Origin: Kaistia hirudinis
GTDB taxonomy: Bacteria > Pseudomonadota > Alphaproteobacteria > Rhizobiales > Kaistiaceae
Assembly: GCF_014196455.1 (NCBI RefSeq)
Contig: NZ_JACIDS010000001.1
Coordinates: forward strand, 124,001 to 188,000
Direction: 5' to 3'
DNA: 64,000 nt
The notes below the pieces were generated by a model. The model was not told where the DNA came from. It saw only the letters and a program-made list of their open reading frames with translations, and ran no database searches. Positions 6,972-17,065 of the stretch are shown piece after piece. The position numbers were made by a program, and so were the translations under genes. Positions within the stretch are counted from its first letter, which is position 1. Every line of letters begins with the position of its first letter.

Positions 6972-9900
6972 TCACACCGCCGCCGTCGTCGGTTGAGGTG
7001 AAGCGAAGGTGACGATCGCCGGATAGTCCGGCTTGCCGGAGCCGAGCAGCGGCAGGCGCTCGATCGCGACGATCCGCTTCGGCATGGCGAGCTCGGAGAA
7101 GCCGCGCTGGCGGGCGGCCTGCTGGAAATCGGCCAGCACCGCGCCGGGGCGCTCGCTCACCAGCACGATCTCCTCGCCGCGCCGTTCGCTCGGCACCGCC
7201 ACCGCCGCAGAGGCATGGTTCGGCCACAGTGTCGCCGCGACATCCTCGATCGCGCCGAGCGAGACCATCTCGCCGCCGACCTTGGCGAAGCGTTTCGCGC
7301 GGCCGGCGATGGTCACGAAGCCGGATGGGTCGATCGTCACGATGTCGCCGGTGTCGTACCAACCCTCCGGCGGGGGCTCGAGCACCCCCGGCGCGGCGGC
7401 GCGGTAATAGCCGCGCATGACGTTCGGGCCGCGCACGACGAGACGTCCGCCTTCGGTGATTCCCTCGACCGGTTCGAGGCGATGGTCGATGCCCGGCAGC
7501 AATTTCCCGACCGAGCCCGGACGGTTCGCCATTGGCGTGTTGATGGCGAGAACGGGCGACGTCTCCGTCGCGCCATATCCCTCCAGGATACGAATACCGA
7601 ACTTCTCCGCATAGATGCGCCGCGTCTCCGGCTTCAGACGTTCGGCACCGGCGAAGATGTAGCGGATCGAATAGAAGTCATAGGGATGCGCCATCCGGGC
7701 GTAGCCCGAGAGAAACGTGTCGGTGCCGAACAAGATCGTGGCGTTCACGTCATAGGCGATCTCCGGCACGATGCGGTAATGCAGCGGGGAGGGGTAGAGC
7801 ATCTGCCGGACGCCGGACATCAGCGGCAACAGGCAGCCGGCCGTCAGTCCGAATGCATGGAACAGGGGGAGGGCGTTCAGCACGACATCTTCGCGCGAGA
7901 AGTCGATCACGCTGGAGATCTGCTGCCGGTTGGCCTGGATCGCGCGATGGCTGAGCGAGACGCCCTTGGGCAGGCCCTCGGAGCCGGAGGTGAACAGCAC
8001 GGCCGCCTCGTCCTCGGCGTCCTGCCGGCGGGAAAAGAGCAGCCGGCTCATGAAGAGCGGCGCCAGTCCGCCGAGCATGGCGAGCAGCTTGCGCCCCGTC
8101 CCGATCTCGCCGCGAATGTCCTCAAGGAAGACGATTTCGCTGTTCTGCGAGAGGGTTGCAATGATTGGTTGAAGTCGTGCCTGATCGACGAAGCGACGCG
8201 ATGTCAGCACGAGACGCACCTCGGCGGCCGCCTGCGCGGCCTGGATCGACGCTGCGCCGGCAGAGAAATTGAGCATGGCCGGGATGCGGCCGGTCACCTG
8301 AAGGGCGAAGAAGGTGACGACCGAGACATTGGCGTTCGGCAGCAGCAGCCCGATCCGCTCGCCCTTGCGGCTCCGCCGCGCAATCGACACCCCCAGCGCA
8401 AAGGCGCCGCGCAAAATGGCGGTATAGCCGATCGGCGTGCGCGTGATGTCTTCGAGAACCGGCAGCGATCCATGCATATGCCGCGCATGGACCAGCGAAT
8501 CGAAGAGGGGTTCCACGGGCGGGCTGGTCTCGAACACCATGTCGGTCATGATGTCCTGCAGATGCGCTCCGGCCTCGGCCCGCCGCTTCCGGCCGACAAG
8601 GCCCGGCGTCAGCCCGATCGAGCGTTTCGGCAGCACCGCCAAGTGCATCTCCGGGAACAGACGGCGATGCACCTTGCCCTTGAGGCGCGAGAAGATCGAA
8701 TACTGCGCGCCGGCCACCCGCACCGGGATGACGGGAACGTCGGCGAGCGCCGCGATCATGGCCGGGCCGTCATAGACCTTCATCAGCGCGCCGGTGACGG
8801 TGATGCGTCCTTCCGGGAAAATGACGAGGCGACGACCCTCTTTCACCAGCTTGACCATGCGCCGCACGGTGAAGGGGCTGGTCGGGTCCACCGGAACGAG
8901 GTCGAAGAACAGGAAAGCAGGCTTCACCCACCAGCGCTCGGCAATGAAGGTGTTGATCGCAAAGACCGGCCGGCCCGGCAGCAGGCAGCCGATCAGGATG
9001 GCGTCGATGAACGAGGTGTGGTTGACGACGACGACCGCGGCGTCATCGCCCTCGCCATAGTTCTCGATATCCTTCACACGGGCGCGAAACAGCAGGCGGA
9101 GAATGACGCCGCCGAGCGACTTGATCGCCTCGTCGGGGACGAACTTCAGGCAGACGAATGCCGCGCCGATATTGGCGATGCCGATCACGACGAGCAATTG
9201 CAGCGTCGTGACGCCGGCCGCCAGCAGCGCGGCGGCGAGCACCGTTCCCGCCACCATGGTGCCGGCATTCATGATGTTGTTGCCGGCGATCGCCGACGAG
9301 CGTTCCTGCGGCTCGGCCCGCGACTGGAGCATCGCGTAGAGCGGCACGGTGAAGATGCCGCCGCCGAACGCCACGCCGATCAGGTCGATCACGACCCGCC
9401 ATCCCGCGACGCTGCCCAGGAAGTCCGTCAGGCCGATCGCGACGCCTTCGTTCGCGGCGCCAAGCAGGACCGAGGCATGCGAGAGGTCGAACAGGAAGGC
9501 GGCCATGATCAGCGCGCCAATCGGCGTATGGCGTGCGGAAATGTGGCCGGCCAGGACCTTGGACGCAGCAGCGGAGCCGAGCGCGATACCGACGACGAAG
9601 GCACCGACGAGCAGATTGGCGACGATCTCGTCGACCTTCAGCGTCGATTTGGCGAAATCCGGGAAGACCGACATCACGATGAGCCCGATCATCCAGAACC
9701 AGGAGATGCCGAGCACGGCGAGGAAGACGGATTTCCGGCGGCGCACGGCCGCGAAGGCAAGCTTGTTGGCGCCGATGAAATCGAAGCGGAAGGGCGGGGC
9801 GCCCGGCGCGGGCGGCGCGGAGGGGACCAGGAACGCGGCGCCGGCGCCGATCAGCGCAGCCGCGAACAGGCCGGCGACGGTCAGCCAGCTGCCGCCCAGG

Positions 9901-10433
9901 CTGACGGTCAGTCCGCCGAACAGAGTTCCGGCCAGGATCGCGACGAAGGTCGAGCCCTCGAACAGCGCATTGGCGGCGACGAGACGTTCACGCGCCACGA
10001 ATTGCGGCAGGATCGAATATTTCGCCGGGCCGAAGATCGTCGACTGGACCGAATAGAGGAACATGCCGAGCAGGGCGAGCGGGGCGGAGTGGGTGAGGAT
10101 CGCCGCCGAAGAGAGGAAGGCGAGCACGATCTCGAGCAGCCGCGTCCAGCGCACGACCAGCTTCTTGTCGACCGCGTCACAGAGACGGCCGGAAATGCCC
10201 GACAGCAGGAAGGAGGGCAGCATGAACACGGCGCCGCCGAGCGTGATCGCCACCTGAGGCGACAGGCCGAACAGGCCGGCACCGCCATAGGCGACCATGA
10301 AGCCGAAGGCGCTTTTCAGCGCATTGTCGGCAAAGGCGCCGAACCATTGCACGACGAAGAGCGGCAGGAAGCCGGGCGTTGCGAGAAGCGACGGAGCGTC
10401 ATCGGGCTTTCCGGCTTGATCGATGGCATGCAT
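6972..10433 (-). CDS. aas: Trifunctional lysophospholipid transporter / acyltransferase / acyl-ACP ligase fusion
   Basis: One 1153-residue polypeptide with three parts. Residues 1 to about 430 are an MFS transporter resembling LplT (FLPLFVVQWFGAFADNALKS at the start). Residues about 455-640 are a PlsC-type acyltransferase with NHTSFIDA (H472, D477) and FPEGRITVTG. Residues about 650-1153 are an AMP-forming acyl ligase with LFTSGSEGLPKG near 813, GYGATETSP and WYDTGDI. In E. coli LplT (lysophospholipid flippase) and Aas (re-acylation) are separate proteins; here they are joined, a form known in other proteobacteria. Role: importing and repairing lysophospholipids in the inner membrane. It is divergent from a TetR gene with two shared palindromes. 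Confidence 0.93.
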   Translation of the reverse strand: MHAIDQAGKPDDAPSLLATPGFLPLFVVQWFGAFADNALKSAFGFMVAYGGAGLFGLSPQVAITLGGAVFMLPSFLLSGISGRLCDAVDKKLVVRWTRLLEIVLAFLSSAAILTHSAPLALLGMFLYSVQSTIFGPAKYSILPQFVARERLVAANALFEGSTFVAILAGTLFGGLTVSLGGSWLTVAGLFAAALIGAGAAFLVPSAPPAPGAPPFRFDFIGANKLAFAAVRRRKSVFLAVLGISWFWMIGLIVMSVFPDFAKSTLKVDEIVANLLVGAFVVGIALGSAAASKVLAGHISARHTPIGALIMAAFLFDLSHASVLLGAANEGVAIGLTDFLGSVAGWRVVIDLIGVAFGGGIFTVPLYAMLQSRAEPQERSSAIAGNNIMNAGTMVAGTVLAAALLAAGVTTLQLLVVIGIANIGAAFVCLKFVPDEAIKSLGGVILRLLFRARVKDIENYGEGDDAAVVVVNHTSFIDAILIGCLLPGRPVFAINTFIAERWWVKPAFLFFDLVPVDPTSPFTVRRMVKLVKEGRRLVIFPEGRITVTGALMKVYDGPAMIAALADVPVIPVRVAGAQYSIFSRLKGKVHRRLFPEMHLAVLPKRSIGLTPGLVGRKRRAEAGAHLQDIMTDMVFETSPPVEPLFDSLVHARHMHGSLPVLEDITRTPIGYTAILRGAFALGVSIARRSRKGERIGLLLPNANVSVVTFFALQVTGRIPAMLNFSAGAASIQAAQAAAEVRLVLTSRRFVDQARLQPIIATLSQNSEIVFLEDIRGEIGTGRKLLAMLGGLAPLFMSRLLFSRRQDAEDEAAVLFTSGSEGLPKGVSLSHRAIQANRQQISSVIDFSREDVVLNALPLFHAFGLTAGCLLPLMSGVRQMLYPSPLHYRIVPEIAYDVNATILFGTDTFLSGYARMAHPYDFYSIRYIFAGAERLKPETRRIYAEKFGIRILEGYGATETSPVLAINTPMANRPGSVGKLLPGIDHRLEPVEGITEGGRLVVRGPNVMRGYYRAAAPGVLEPPPEGWYDTGDIVTIDPSGFVTIAGRAKRFAKVGGEMVSLGAIEDVAATLWPNHASAAVAVPSERRGEEIVLVSERPGAVLADFQQAARQRGFSELAMPKRIVAIERLPLLGSGKPDYPAIVTFASPQPTTAAV

Positions 10434-10473
10434 GGCTGTTCCCCGTTCGACCAGCTGTCATTCGACTCTTATC

Positions 10474-10486
10474 TGAACGACGTTCA
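10474..10486. promoter_or_regulatory. TetR operator 1 (TGAAC-GAC-GTTCA)
   Basis: A perfect 13-base palindrome in the divergent aas/tetR region, with the same half-sites as operator 2. Its centre lies 30 bases from that of operator 2, about three helical turns. Confidence 0.7.
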
Positions 10487-10502
10487 ATTGGCTATATCCG
10501 TT

Positions 10503-10517
10503 TTGAACATCGTTCAA
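10503..10517. promoter_or_regulatory. TetR operator 2 (TTGAAC-ATC-GTTCAA)
   Basis: A perfect 15-base palindrome (6-base arms, 3-base spacer) 41 bases before the tetR start codon. With operator 1 it gives the consensus (T)TGAAC-N3-GTTCA(A). Together they would let the TetR protein repress both divergent genes. Confidence 0.75.
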
Positions 10518-10557
10518 TATATGTTATTGCACACGCAGACGTTGATGAGCGACGAGC

Positions 10558-11199
10558 GTGGCCAGACGAAACGATCATTCCGCGGCAGAGTTGAAGCAGC
10601 TTGCGCTGGCGGCTGCCCGGACCATCGCGTCGGAGGAGGGGCTGCGCGGCGTGACGGTCCGCCGCGTCGCGGAGCGCATCGGCTATGCGCCTGGCACGAT
10701 CTACAATCTCTTCGCCAATCTCGACGATCTCATCGTTCAGGTGAATGGCGAGACCCTGCGGGGGCTCGGTGCCGCGCTGGCGCAGGTCGGAGGCGGCGAT
10801 CCTTCGACGCGGGCGCGCCGGATGACGGATGCCTATTTCGACTACGTCGAGCTCGCGCCGCGGCTCTGGGCGATGCTGTTTGATCACCGTCTGCCGGACG
10901 GTGTCGGCTTGCCCGACTGGTACCGGCAGGAATTGGATCGGCTGATCGGCGATGCTGCAAGACGTCTTGGTCCGGCGCTCGGCGATCGTTCTCCCGCGGA
11001 TGCCCGCCGAGCGGTGGTCGCAATATGGGCCTCGCTGCATGGTATCGCGACGCTCTCCGTATCGAAGAAGCTTGGCCTCGTGGCTGATGTGCCTGCCCGG
11101 GAACTCGGGCATTTCATCGTCGCCAGCATAGTATCCGGGGCCGCGACAGATGGACGTCTCAATTCATCTGATATTGTGCAATCATATAGTAAAATCTAA
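10558..11199 (+). CDS. TetR/AcrR-family transcriptional regulator
   Basis: A 213-residue regulator. The helix-turn-helix is GVTVRRVAERIGYAPGTIYN with the family FANLDDLI following, near residues 30-60, and the C-terminal part is the usual variable ligand-binding domain. GTG at 10558 is used because a TGA stop lies just upstream in frame. It is divergent from the aas-type fusion, and two TGAAC-N3-GTTCA palindromes lie between them, so it probably represses both genes. A lipid or acyl ligand is an inference from the target gene. The last codons are AT-rich. Confidence 0.9.
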   Translation: MARRNDHSAAELKQLALAAARTIASEEGLRGVTVRRVAERIGYAPGTIYNLFANLDDLIVQVNGETLRGLGAALAQVGGGDPSTRARRMTDAYFDYVELAPRLWAMLFDHRLPDGVGLPDWYRQELDRLIGDAARRLGPALGDRSPADARRAVVAIWASLHGIATLSVSKKLGLVADVPARELGHFIVASIVSGAATDGRLNSSDIVQSYSKI

Positions 11200-11255
11200 C
11201 GTCGTATGAAGCGGGCGGCAGTGGTCCGGATTGGCGTTCCGGTGAGGAGGCATGG

Positions 11256-11933
11256 GTGCAGACTTCGGAGATTGTTTCTTGGCTTAGCCGGACCAGTTTC
11301 TTTAATGGATTGGACGCTGACGAACTGACACGCTTGGCGCAGATTTCGCGCGTATCCACGCTTCCGCCCGAGTCGCTCCTGTTTTCCCAGGGCGACGATT
11401 CCGACGGCCTCTATTGTGTGACCGCCGGCATCGTCCGCATCTTCCTGACGGCGGAGGACAGCCGGGAGCTGACCATCCAGCTGTTCGAGGAGGGCGAGGT
11501 GATCGGCGAGATCGCGCTGATCGACGGCCTGCCGCGAAGCGCCGGCGCAGCCACGCTGACCGAAACGAAGCTCATCTTCGTGCCGCGGCAGCCCTTCCTC
11601 AATCTGCTCGACATTTCCTCGCGCCTGCAGCGCCAGATCCTGCTCAGCCTTTGCGAACGGCTCCGGCAGACCAATGACCAGGTCAACCGCGCCGTCTTCC
11701 ATGACCTCCGCCATCGCCTCCTGGTGCTGCTGCGGCAACTGGCGCTGATCCATGGTCGCATCGAGCGGGATGTCGCGGTCGTCGAACTCGATCTGACGCA
11801 GGGTTCCTTGGCGCAGATGCTCGGCGCGAGCCGCGAGGCCGTGAACAAGCAGATCCGGGCGCTCACCAAGGAAGGGCGGCTTTCGATCGAAGGCCACCAC
11901 ATCATCATCCACCGCTCAGCCAAGGAGCCGTAG
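11256..11933 (+). CDS. Crp/Fnr-family transcriptional regulator
   Basis: A 225-residue regulator with an N-terminal cyclic-nucleotide-binding fold (GDDSDGLYCVTAGIVRIFL; the phosphate-binding cassette region GEVIGEIALIDGLPRSAGA keeps the R-S-A of cAMP binders) and a C-terminal winged helix (TQGSLAQMLGASREAVNKQI). There are no N-terminal cysteines for an Fe-S cluster, so it is Crp-like rather than Fnr-like. GTG 11256 follows GAGGAGG by 6 bases; an ATG at 11252 is out of frame. The effector and targets are not evident. Confidence 0.9.
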   Translation: MQTSEIVSWLSRTSFFNGLDADELTRLAQISRVSTLPPESLLFSQGDDSDGLYCVTAGIVRIFLTAEDSRELTIQLFEEGEVIGEIALIDGLPRSAGAATLTETKLIFVPRQPFLNLLDISSRLQRQILLSLCERLRQTNDQVNRAVFHDLRHRLLVLLRQLALIHGRIERDVAVVELDLTQGSLAQMLGASREAVNKQIRALTKEGRLSIEGHHIIIHRSAKEP

Positions 11934-11959
11934 GCCGCGTCCTGAGGCGGGCGCCGCCG

Positions 11960-12517
11960 CTAGGCCGTGAGGCGCTTGCGCATGACCAGCAGATCCATGC
12001 TGTAATCGTCGCCGAGGTCGAGCGGGAGGATGTCGCTCGCCGAATAGCCGGAGCTACGGAAGAGATCCGCCCCGTGCAGCGGCGCGAAGGCCGACAGGAT
12101 TCCGACACGGCTCTTGCGGGCGCTCGTCTCGGTGATCGCGAGGAGGCTTCGCCCCACGCCGCGCCGGGCGAAGCGCGGATCGACATAGAAGCAAACGGCG
12201 CAAGGCAGTTCGCGTCCCTGCGCGGTCGGGATGCGGCTCCAGCCGCCCGAGCCGATCACCTCATTGCCCTTGGTCGCGACGAAGAAGGTGGGCAGCGAGC
12301 AGAGATGGAGCGTCTGCCGGAGATGGCGCTCCACGTAACGCTTGATCTTGCCGGCGCCGTAGATGTCACGGCCGGTGGCGCAGAGCGCGCCAACCTGCAT
12401 CTCGGCGAGACGCGGAAAGTCGGCCTTGGTGGCGTTGCGGATCGCGATGCCGGACAGGCCGTAATAGGCCGCGACCGTGCGCGCATAGTGGTCGAAATCT
12501 GAGAACTCTATTTCCAT
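11960..12517 (-). CDS. GNAT-family N-acetyltransferase
   Basis: A 185-residue protein with the GNAT acetyl-CoA-binding motif A, VDPRFARRGVGRSLL (R-x-x-G-x-G), preceded by a core strand ELPCAVCFYV and an N-terminal segment RNATKADFPRLAEMQ that starts the fold. The first 30 or so residues are an extra extension. The substrate is unknown. Convergent with the Crp/Fnr gene, 26 bases apart. Confidence 0.85.
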   Translation of the reverse strand: MEIEFSDFDHYARTVAAYYGLSGIAIRNATKADFPRLAEMQVGALCATGRDIYGAGKIKRYVERHLRQTLHLCSLPTFFVATKGNEVIGSGGWSRIPTAQGRELPCAVCFYVDPRFARRGVGRSLLAITETSARKSRVGILSAFAPLHGADLFRSSGYSASDILPLDLGDDYSMDLLVMRKRLTA

Positions 12518-12569
12518 GGGATCTAAAGAAATCCAGACGAATCAAAGAACATCCGGATTCTAATCCGAC

Positions 12570-12610
12570 CGGGCCGTCCTGTTGAGTGAACTCGTTCACA
12601 GGGCGGCCCG
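12570..12610 (-). terminator. Hairpin downstream of pgi (no T-tract)
   Basis: A 13-bp stem with one G-U pair, CGGGCCGTCCTGT (12570-12582) against ACAGGGCGGCCCG (12598-12610), 15-base loop. It lies 20 bases past the pgi stop on the minus strand. No run of T follows, so it may mark a 3' end or RNA stabiliser rather than a classical terminator. Confidence 0.4.
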
Positions 12611-12629
12611 TGGAAACGTGTCTTGCCCG

Positions 12630-14285
12630 CTATCCCCTGATGCGCGGGACCGCGCGGATGAGGCCAGCCGTCGAAGCGTCGCGGGTATCGGGCGACGTCT
12701 TGCCCTCAACCATGGGCAGAAGCTGGGTCGCGAGCTGCTTGCCGAGCTCGACGCCCCACTGGTCGAAGGAATCGATGCCCCAGATCGCGCCCTGCACGAA
12801 GACGGTGTGCTCATAGAGCGCGATGAGGCGTCCGAGCGTGAAGGGATCGAGCAGGCGGTAGAGGATCGTGTTGGTCGGCCGGTTGCCGGGGAAGGTCTTG
12901 TGCGGGGCGAGCCGCTCGACTTCGGCCGGGGCCTTGCCTTCGGCCGCGAGTTCGGCCCGCGCCTCGTCGGTCGTGCGGCCGCGCATTAGCGCCTCGGTCT
13001 GAGCGAAGCAGTTCGCCAGCAGCAGATGATGATGCACGTCGTCGGCCTCGTGCGGCGTCGCCGCGACGAGGAAATCCGCCGGGATCACGTCGGTGCCCTG
13101 ATGCAGCAGCTGGTAGAAGGCATGCTGCCCGTTGGTGCCGGGTTCGCCCCAGACCAGCGGACCCGTCTGCTGGGTCACGGCGGAGCCGTCGAGCGTGACG
13201 CGCTTGCCGTTCGATTCCATGTCGAGCTGCTGGAGATAGGCGGCGAAGCGCAGGAGGCGCTGGTCATAGGGCAGCACGGCCTTGGCCGGGAAGCCGAGGA
13301 CGTTGCGGTTCCAGATGCCGACGAGGCCGAGGATGACCGGCAGGTTGCGGTCGAGCGGCGTGTCGCGGAAATGCACGTCCATGGCGTGGCCGCCGGCTAG
13401 GAAGGAGCGGAAATCCTTGGCGCCGATCGCGATCATCACGGGCAGGCCGATGGCCGACCAGACGGAATAGCGCCCGCCGACCCAGTCCCAGAAGCCGAAG
13501 GCGCGCTTCACGTCGATGCCGAAGGCCGCGACCTTGTCGAGTGCCGTCGACATGGCGGCGAAATGCGCGCCGACTGCGGCCTCGCCGAGAGCATCGACGA
13601 TCCAGCGGCGGGCTGTCGCCGCGTTCGTCATGGTCTCGATGGTCGTGAACGTCTTGGACGCCACGAGGAAGAGCGTCGTCGCCGGGTTGAGGCCCGCGAT
13701 GGTGTCGTGAATATGCGCGCCATCGACATTCGAGACGAAATGGAGGCGCGGGCCGTCGTGATAGGGGCTGAGTGCGCGCGTCACCATGGCCGGACCGAGA
13801 TCCGAGCCGCCAATGCCGATATTGACGACGTCGGTGAAGGCGCCGCCGGTGCCGGCGATCGCGCCGCTGCGGATCCCTTCCGCGAAATCGGTCATCGCTT
13901 CGAGGACGGACTGAACCTCGTCGACGACGTTGACGCCGTCGAGCATGAAGGTGGCGTCCTTTGGCGCGCGGAGCGCCACATGGAGAACGGCGCGGTTCTC
14001 GGTGACGTTGATTCGCTCGCAGGCGAACATGCTGTCGCGATGCGACTCCACCTCGGCTGCCCGTGCGAGGCCGAGAAGCGCGACGAGCGTCTGCGCGTCG
14101 AGGCGGTTCTTGGAATAGTCGAGCAGCAGGCCGTCGACTTCGAGCGACAGCCGCGAGAAGCGCGACGGGTCCGCCGCGAACATCTCCCGCATCGTCCGTG
14201 ATTCGACACGATCGCGCTCGACCTTCAGAGCAGCGAACGCGCGCGCAACTTCGGCCGCCGCTGCGGCGGTTCGGACGATTGTCAT
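12630..14285 (-). CDS. pgi: Glucose-6-phosphate isomerase
   Basis: A 551-residue enzyme interconverting glucose 6-phosphate and fructose 6-phosphate in the cytosol. Signatures include [28 protein letters not shown] (sugar-phosphate binding), [13 protein letters not shown] and [19 protein letters not shown]. Length matches the bacterial family. The ATG at 14285 is preferred over the one at 14294 because GAAGGA then lies at normal distance. It is divergent from a ROK-family regulator at 14465, suggesting that a sugar or sugar-phosphate may control it. Confidence 0.97.
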   Translation of the reverse strand: MTIVRTAAAAAEVARAFAALKVERDRVESRTMREMFAADPSRFSRLSLEVDGLLLDYSKNRLDAQTLVALLGLARAAEVESHRDSMFACERINVTENRAVLHVALRAPKDATFMLDGVNVVDEVQSVLEAMTDFAEGIRSGAIAGTGGAFTDVVNIGIGGSDLGPAMVTRALSPYHDGPRLHFVSNVDGAHIHDTIAGLNPATTLFLVASKTFTTIETMTNAATARRWIVDALGEAAVGAHFAAMSTALDKVAAFGIDVKRAFGFWDWVGGRYSVWSAIGLPVMIAIGAKDFRSFLAGGHAMDVHFRDTPLDRNLPVILGLVGIWNRNVLGFPAKAVLPYDQRLLRFAAYLQQLDMESNGKRVTLDGSAVTQQTGPLVWGEPGTNGQHAFYQLLHQGTDVIPADFLVAATPHEADDVHHHLLLANCFAQTEALMRGRTTDEARAELAAEGKAPAEVERLAPHKTFPGNRPTNTILYRLLDPFTLGRLIALYEHTVFVQGAIWGIDSFDQWGVELGKQLATQLLPMVEGKTSPDTRDASTAGLIRAVPRIRG

Positions 14286-14464
14286 AGCGGTCATCCTTCG
14301 AAACGGGAGAGGCCCTCGAAGGAAATACGCTGCCTGTCCCGTGGCGGCAAGGCACCAGCGGCGGCGGCGCCAAGGTGTTCGTAGTGGCCTGGTTGACGCG
14401 GACTGTCGAAATCCCTTGGAAAGGCGAGGGCGTTCGACCATTGTCCGGGCGGAGGAGACGAACG

Positions 14465-15751
14465 TTGCAGAATAAAGCCGACACAGAACTCGTCCGACGG
14501 CAAAACCGTGGACTGGTCCTCCAGACGCTTCGCCGCGTCGGACCGCTGGCGCGGGTGGAACTGGGACGAACGACCGGTCTCAGCCCGGCGACGATCTCCG
14601 CCATTACCGCCGATCTGATCTCCGAACACCTGATCGTCACCGCCTCGATCGACGAGAAGGCCGAGCGGCCGACGGGGAGGGGGCGGCCACGCGTGGCGCT
14701 GGCGCTGAACGCCGATGCGGCCTTCGTCCTCGGCGTGAAGGTGTCGCTCAATTCGGTGACGCTGATTCTCTGCGACTATGGTGGACATCTGCGCGATCGC
14801 ACGCGCCTCGCCATTCCGACGACGGGCCCGGAGGCGAAGGAGTTCGTGCCGCGCCTTGCCGAAGCGATCCGCGGCTATCTCGATGAGCGCGGCGTCCCGC
14901 ACCGCAAGCTGCCGGAGATTCCGATCGCCGTGCCGGGCGTGGTCGACGAGACTACCGGACGCCTGATCTGGAGCCCGACCGTCTCGGTCGAGGTCGGCGC
15001 GATCCCCGGACCGCTCTCCGAGGCGCTGGGCATACCCGTCTCGGTGACCAACGACGTCAACATGATGGGCCAGGCTCTCAATTCGCGCGATCCGCGGCGC
15101 TATGGCGGCACGTTCGCCGTGATCTTCATCGCCTATGGCGTCGGCATGGGCCTCTATATCGGCGGTCGGCTGTTCTCCGGCGCCTTCGGCTCCGGCGCCG
15201 AGTTCGGCCATACCAATCATATTCCCGGCGGCGCGCTCTGCCGCTGCGGCCGGCGCGGCTGCGTCGAGGCCTATGTCGCCGATTATGCGATCTACCGGGC
15301 CGTCACCAATCTGCCGCCGGATGCCCCGCCCGCCGATATCGATCCGGACGCCGCCACCATGCGGGCGCTGGAGGAGCGGGCCCGCGGCGGCGATGGGCGG
15401 ATTGCGGCGGCCTATCACCAGGCCGGCCTCGCCCTTGGCTATGGCCTCTCACGCCTGCTCGCTCTGATCAATCCGGAACGCGTCGCCTTCACGGGGCGTG
15501 GCCTCGCGGCGTTCGACCTGATGGAGAAGGGCTTCCACACCGGCCTGGAGGAAGGGCTGGTGGCGGAGATCGGACGCATGACGGAGATCGAGGTGCTTTC
15601 GCCGGAAGACGATCTCGTCGACGTCGGCATTCTGGCCGGCGCGTTGCAGCGCCTCGATCGCGACATCTTCGCGAGCGCCGATCACGAGCCAGTGCCGGGC
15701 CTTCGCCGTCCGGTCGCCCGCCCCACGTCGCGGCTCGGCGCGGACGTCTGA
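14465..15751 (+). CDS. ROK-family transcriptional regulator (NagC/XylR-like)
   Basis: A 428-residue protein with an N-terminal winged helix ([20 protein letters not shown], then [15 protein letters not shown]) fused to a ROK sugar-kinase-like domain. The ROK zinc motif is complete: [24 protein letters not shown]-binding ROK proteins usually sense a sugar or sugar phosphate. TTG at 14465 is preferred because GGAGGAGA lies just before it and an in-frame upstream extension would be Arg-rich and atypical. Divergent from pgi, its nearest candidate target; I saw no clear operator palindrome. Confidence 0.88.
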   Translation: MQNKADTELVRRQNRGLVLQTLRRVGPLARVELGRTTGLSPATISAITADLISEHLIVTASIDEKAERPTGRGRPRVALALNADAAFVLGVKVSLNSVTLILCDYGGHLRDRTRLAIPTTGPEAKEFVPRLAEAIRGYLDERGVPHRKLPEIPIAVPGVVDETTGRLIWSPTVSVEVGAIPGPLSEALGIPVSVTNDVNMMGQALNSRDPRRYGGTFAVIFIAYGVGMGLYIGGRLFSGAFGSGAEFGHTNHIPGGALCRCGRRGCVEAYVADYAIYRAVTNLPPDAPPADIDPDAATMRALEERARGGDGRIAAAYHQAGLALGYGLSRLLALINPERVAFTGRGLAAFDLMEKGFHTGLEEGLVAEIGRMTEIEVLSPEDDLVDVGILAGALQRLDRDIFASADHEPVPGLRRPVARPTSRLGADV

Positions 15752-15761
15752 CGGAAGCGCC

Positions 15762-16925
15762 TCAGCGCAGCCAGTCCGCGAGGCGGCGGCTGGCCTCGTC
15801 GATGTCCTTGGTCGAACCGGCGAACGAGAAGCGGATATAGGCGTCGCCTCCGGTCGGGTCGAAATCCATGCCCGGCGTCGCCGCCACGCCTGCTTCGTTC
15901 AGCATGCGCCGGGCGAATTCGCCGGAATCATTGGTGAAGCGGCGGACCGAGGCATAGACGTAGAAGGCGCCGTCGACGGGAAAGAACTCGTCGAAGCCGA
16001 TCGCGGGCAGACGGTCGAGCAGCAGCCGGCGGTTCGCGGCATAGCCGTCCTTGATGCGCTCCAACTCGTCGGTCGTCTCGAAGGCGGCGAGCGCAGCCTT
16101 CTGCGACAGGTCGGGCGCGGAGATGTAGAGGTTCTGTCCCAGCCGTTCGACGGCGCGGACCATCGTCTCCGGCACGACCATCCAGCCGATCCGCCAGCCG
16201 GTCATGCAGTAATATTTCGAGAACGAGTTGATGACGAACGCTTCCTGCGACGTGGCGAGCGCCGTCGCCGCGACGCCGTCATAGACGAGGCCATGATAGA
16301 TCTCGTCGGAGATGAAGCGGATGCCCAGTTCCTCGGTGGCGGCGATGAGCGTGGCCAGCGCATTCGGCGTCATCATGGTGCCCGTGGGATTGGCCGGGCT
16401 CGCGACGATCAGGCCGGCGAGCGGCTTCTCGCTATGCGCTGCCTCGACGAGCTCCGGCGTGATCGCGTGGCGATCCTCGGCGCGGGTCCGCAGTTCGACC
16501 ACTTCGAGATCCAGCGCCCGCAGGATGTTGGCATAGGCCGGATATCCCGGCGCGGCGATCGCGACGCGGTCGCCAGCATCGAAGGCGGCCAGGAAGGTGA
16601 GGTTGAAGCCGCCGGAGGATCCCGTCGTCACCGCGACCCGCGCCGGATCGACCTCGATGCCGTGACGCTCGCCATAGTGACGGGCGATCCGCTCGCGCAG
16701 CGGCCGCCAGCCCAGCGCCTCGGTATAGGCGATGCGCCCGCCCTGGAGCGAGGCGATCGCCGCTTCGCGGATCGCGCGGGGCGTCGGCGCGCCGGGCTCG
16801 CCGACTTCCATATGGAGGATGCGCCGACCGGCGGCCTCCAGCGCATTCGCCGCCGAGAGGACATCCATCGCCAGAAACGGTGCAACGGCGCTGCGACGGG
16901 ACGGGGGCCGGAGGCTGATGGGCAT
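15762..16925 (-). CDS. Class I/II PLP-dependent aminotransferase
   Basis: A 387-residue fold-type I aminotransferase. Visible are MEVGEPGAPTPRAI (substrate-binding N-terminal strand), ASPANPTGTMM, SDEIYHGLVYDG and the PLP lysine in INSFSKYYCMTGWRIGW, followed by a C-terminal phosphate-binding YIRFSFAGS. The amino-acid substrate (aspartate, aromatic or other) cannot be told from this. Longer upstream frames look non-coding, and ATG 16925 starts the conserved region properly. Divergent from the M48 protease gene, convergent with the ROK gene. Confidence 0.9.
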   Translation of the reverse strand: MPISLRPPSRRSAVAPFLAMDVLSAANALEAAGRRILHMEVGEPGAPTPRAIREAAIASLQGGRIAYTEALGWRPLRERIARHYGERHGIEVDPARVAVTTGSSGGFNLTFLAAFDAGDRVAIAAPGYPAYANILRALDLEVVELRTRAEDRHAITPELVEAAHSEKPLAGLIVASPANPTGTMMTPNALATLIAATEELGIRFISDEIYHGLVYDGVAATALATSQEAFVINSFSKYYCMTGWRIGWMVVPETMVRAVERLGQNLYISAPDLSQKAALAAFETTDELERIKDGYAANRRLLLDRLPAIGFDEFFPVDGAFYVYASVRRFTNDSGEFARRMLNEAGVAATPGMDFDPTGGDAYIRFSFAGSTKDIDEASRRLADWLR

Positions 16926-17065
16926 GGCTTCGCGCGATCCTCGGACTGGTCTTGCTGCGTGTACGACTTGCAATCGCCCGAATTGACGGGCATCGCTGCG
17001 TTTCCACGTTTCCTGGCGCCGTTCCTTACAGGTCGGATGCGACGGACGAAAGGAAGGAATGCACC

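Noticed and set aside
7215-10883. A very long open frame on the plus strand opposite the aas-type fusion
   Set aside because: It mirrors the codon pattern of the minus-strand gene, is Arg/Asp/His-rich with no domain, and high-GC genes routinely leave such antisense frames. The same applies to long antisense frames over sufS, pgi, parE, the OmpA-repeat gene, slt and rsh.
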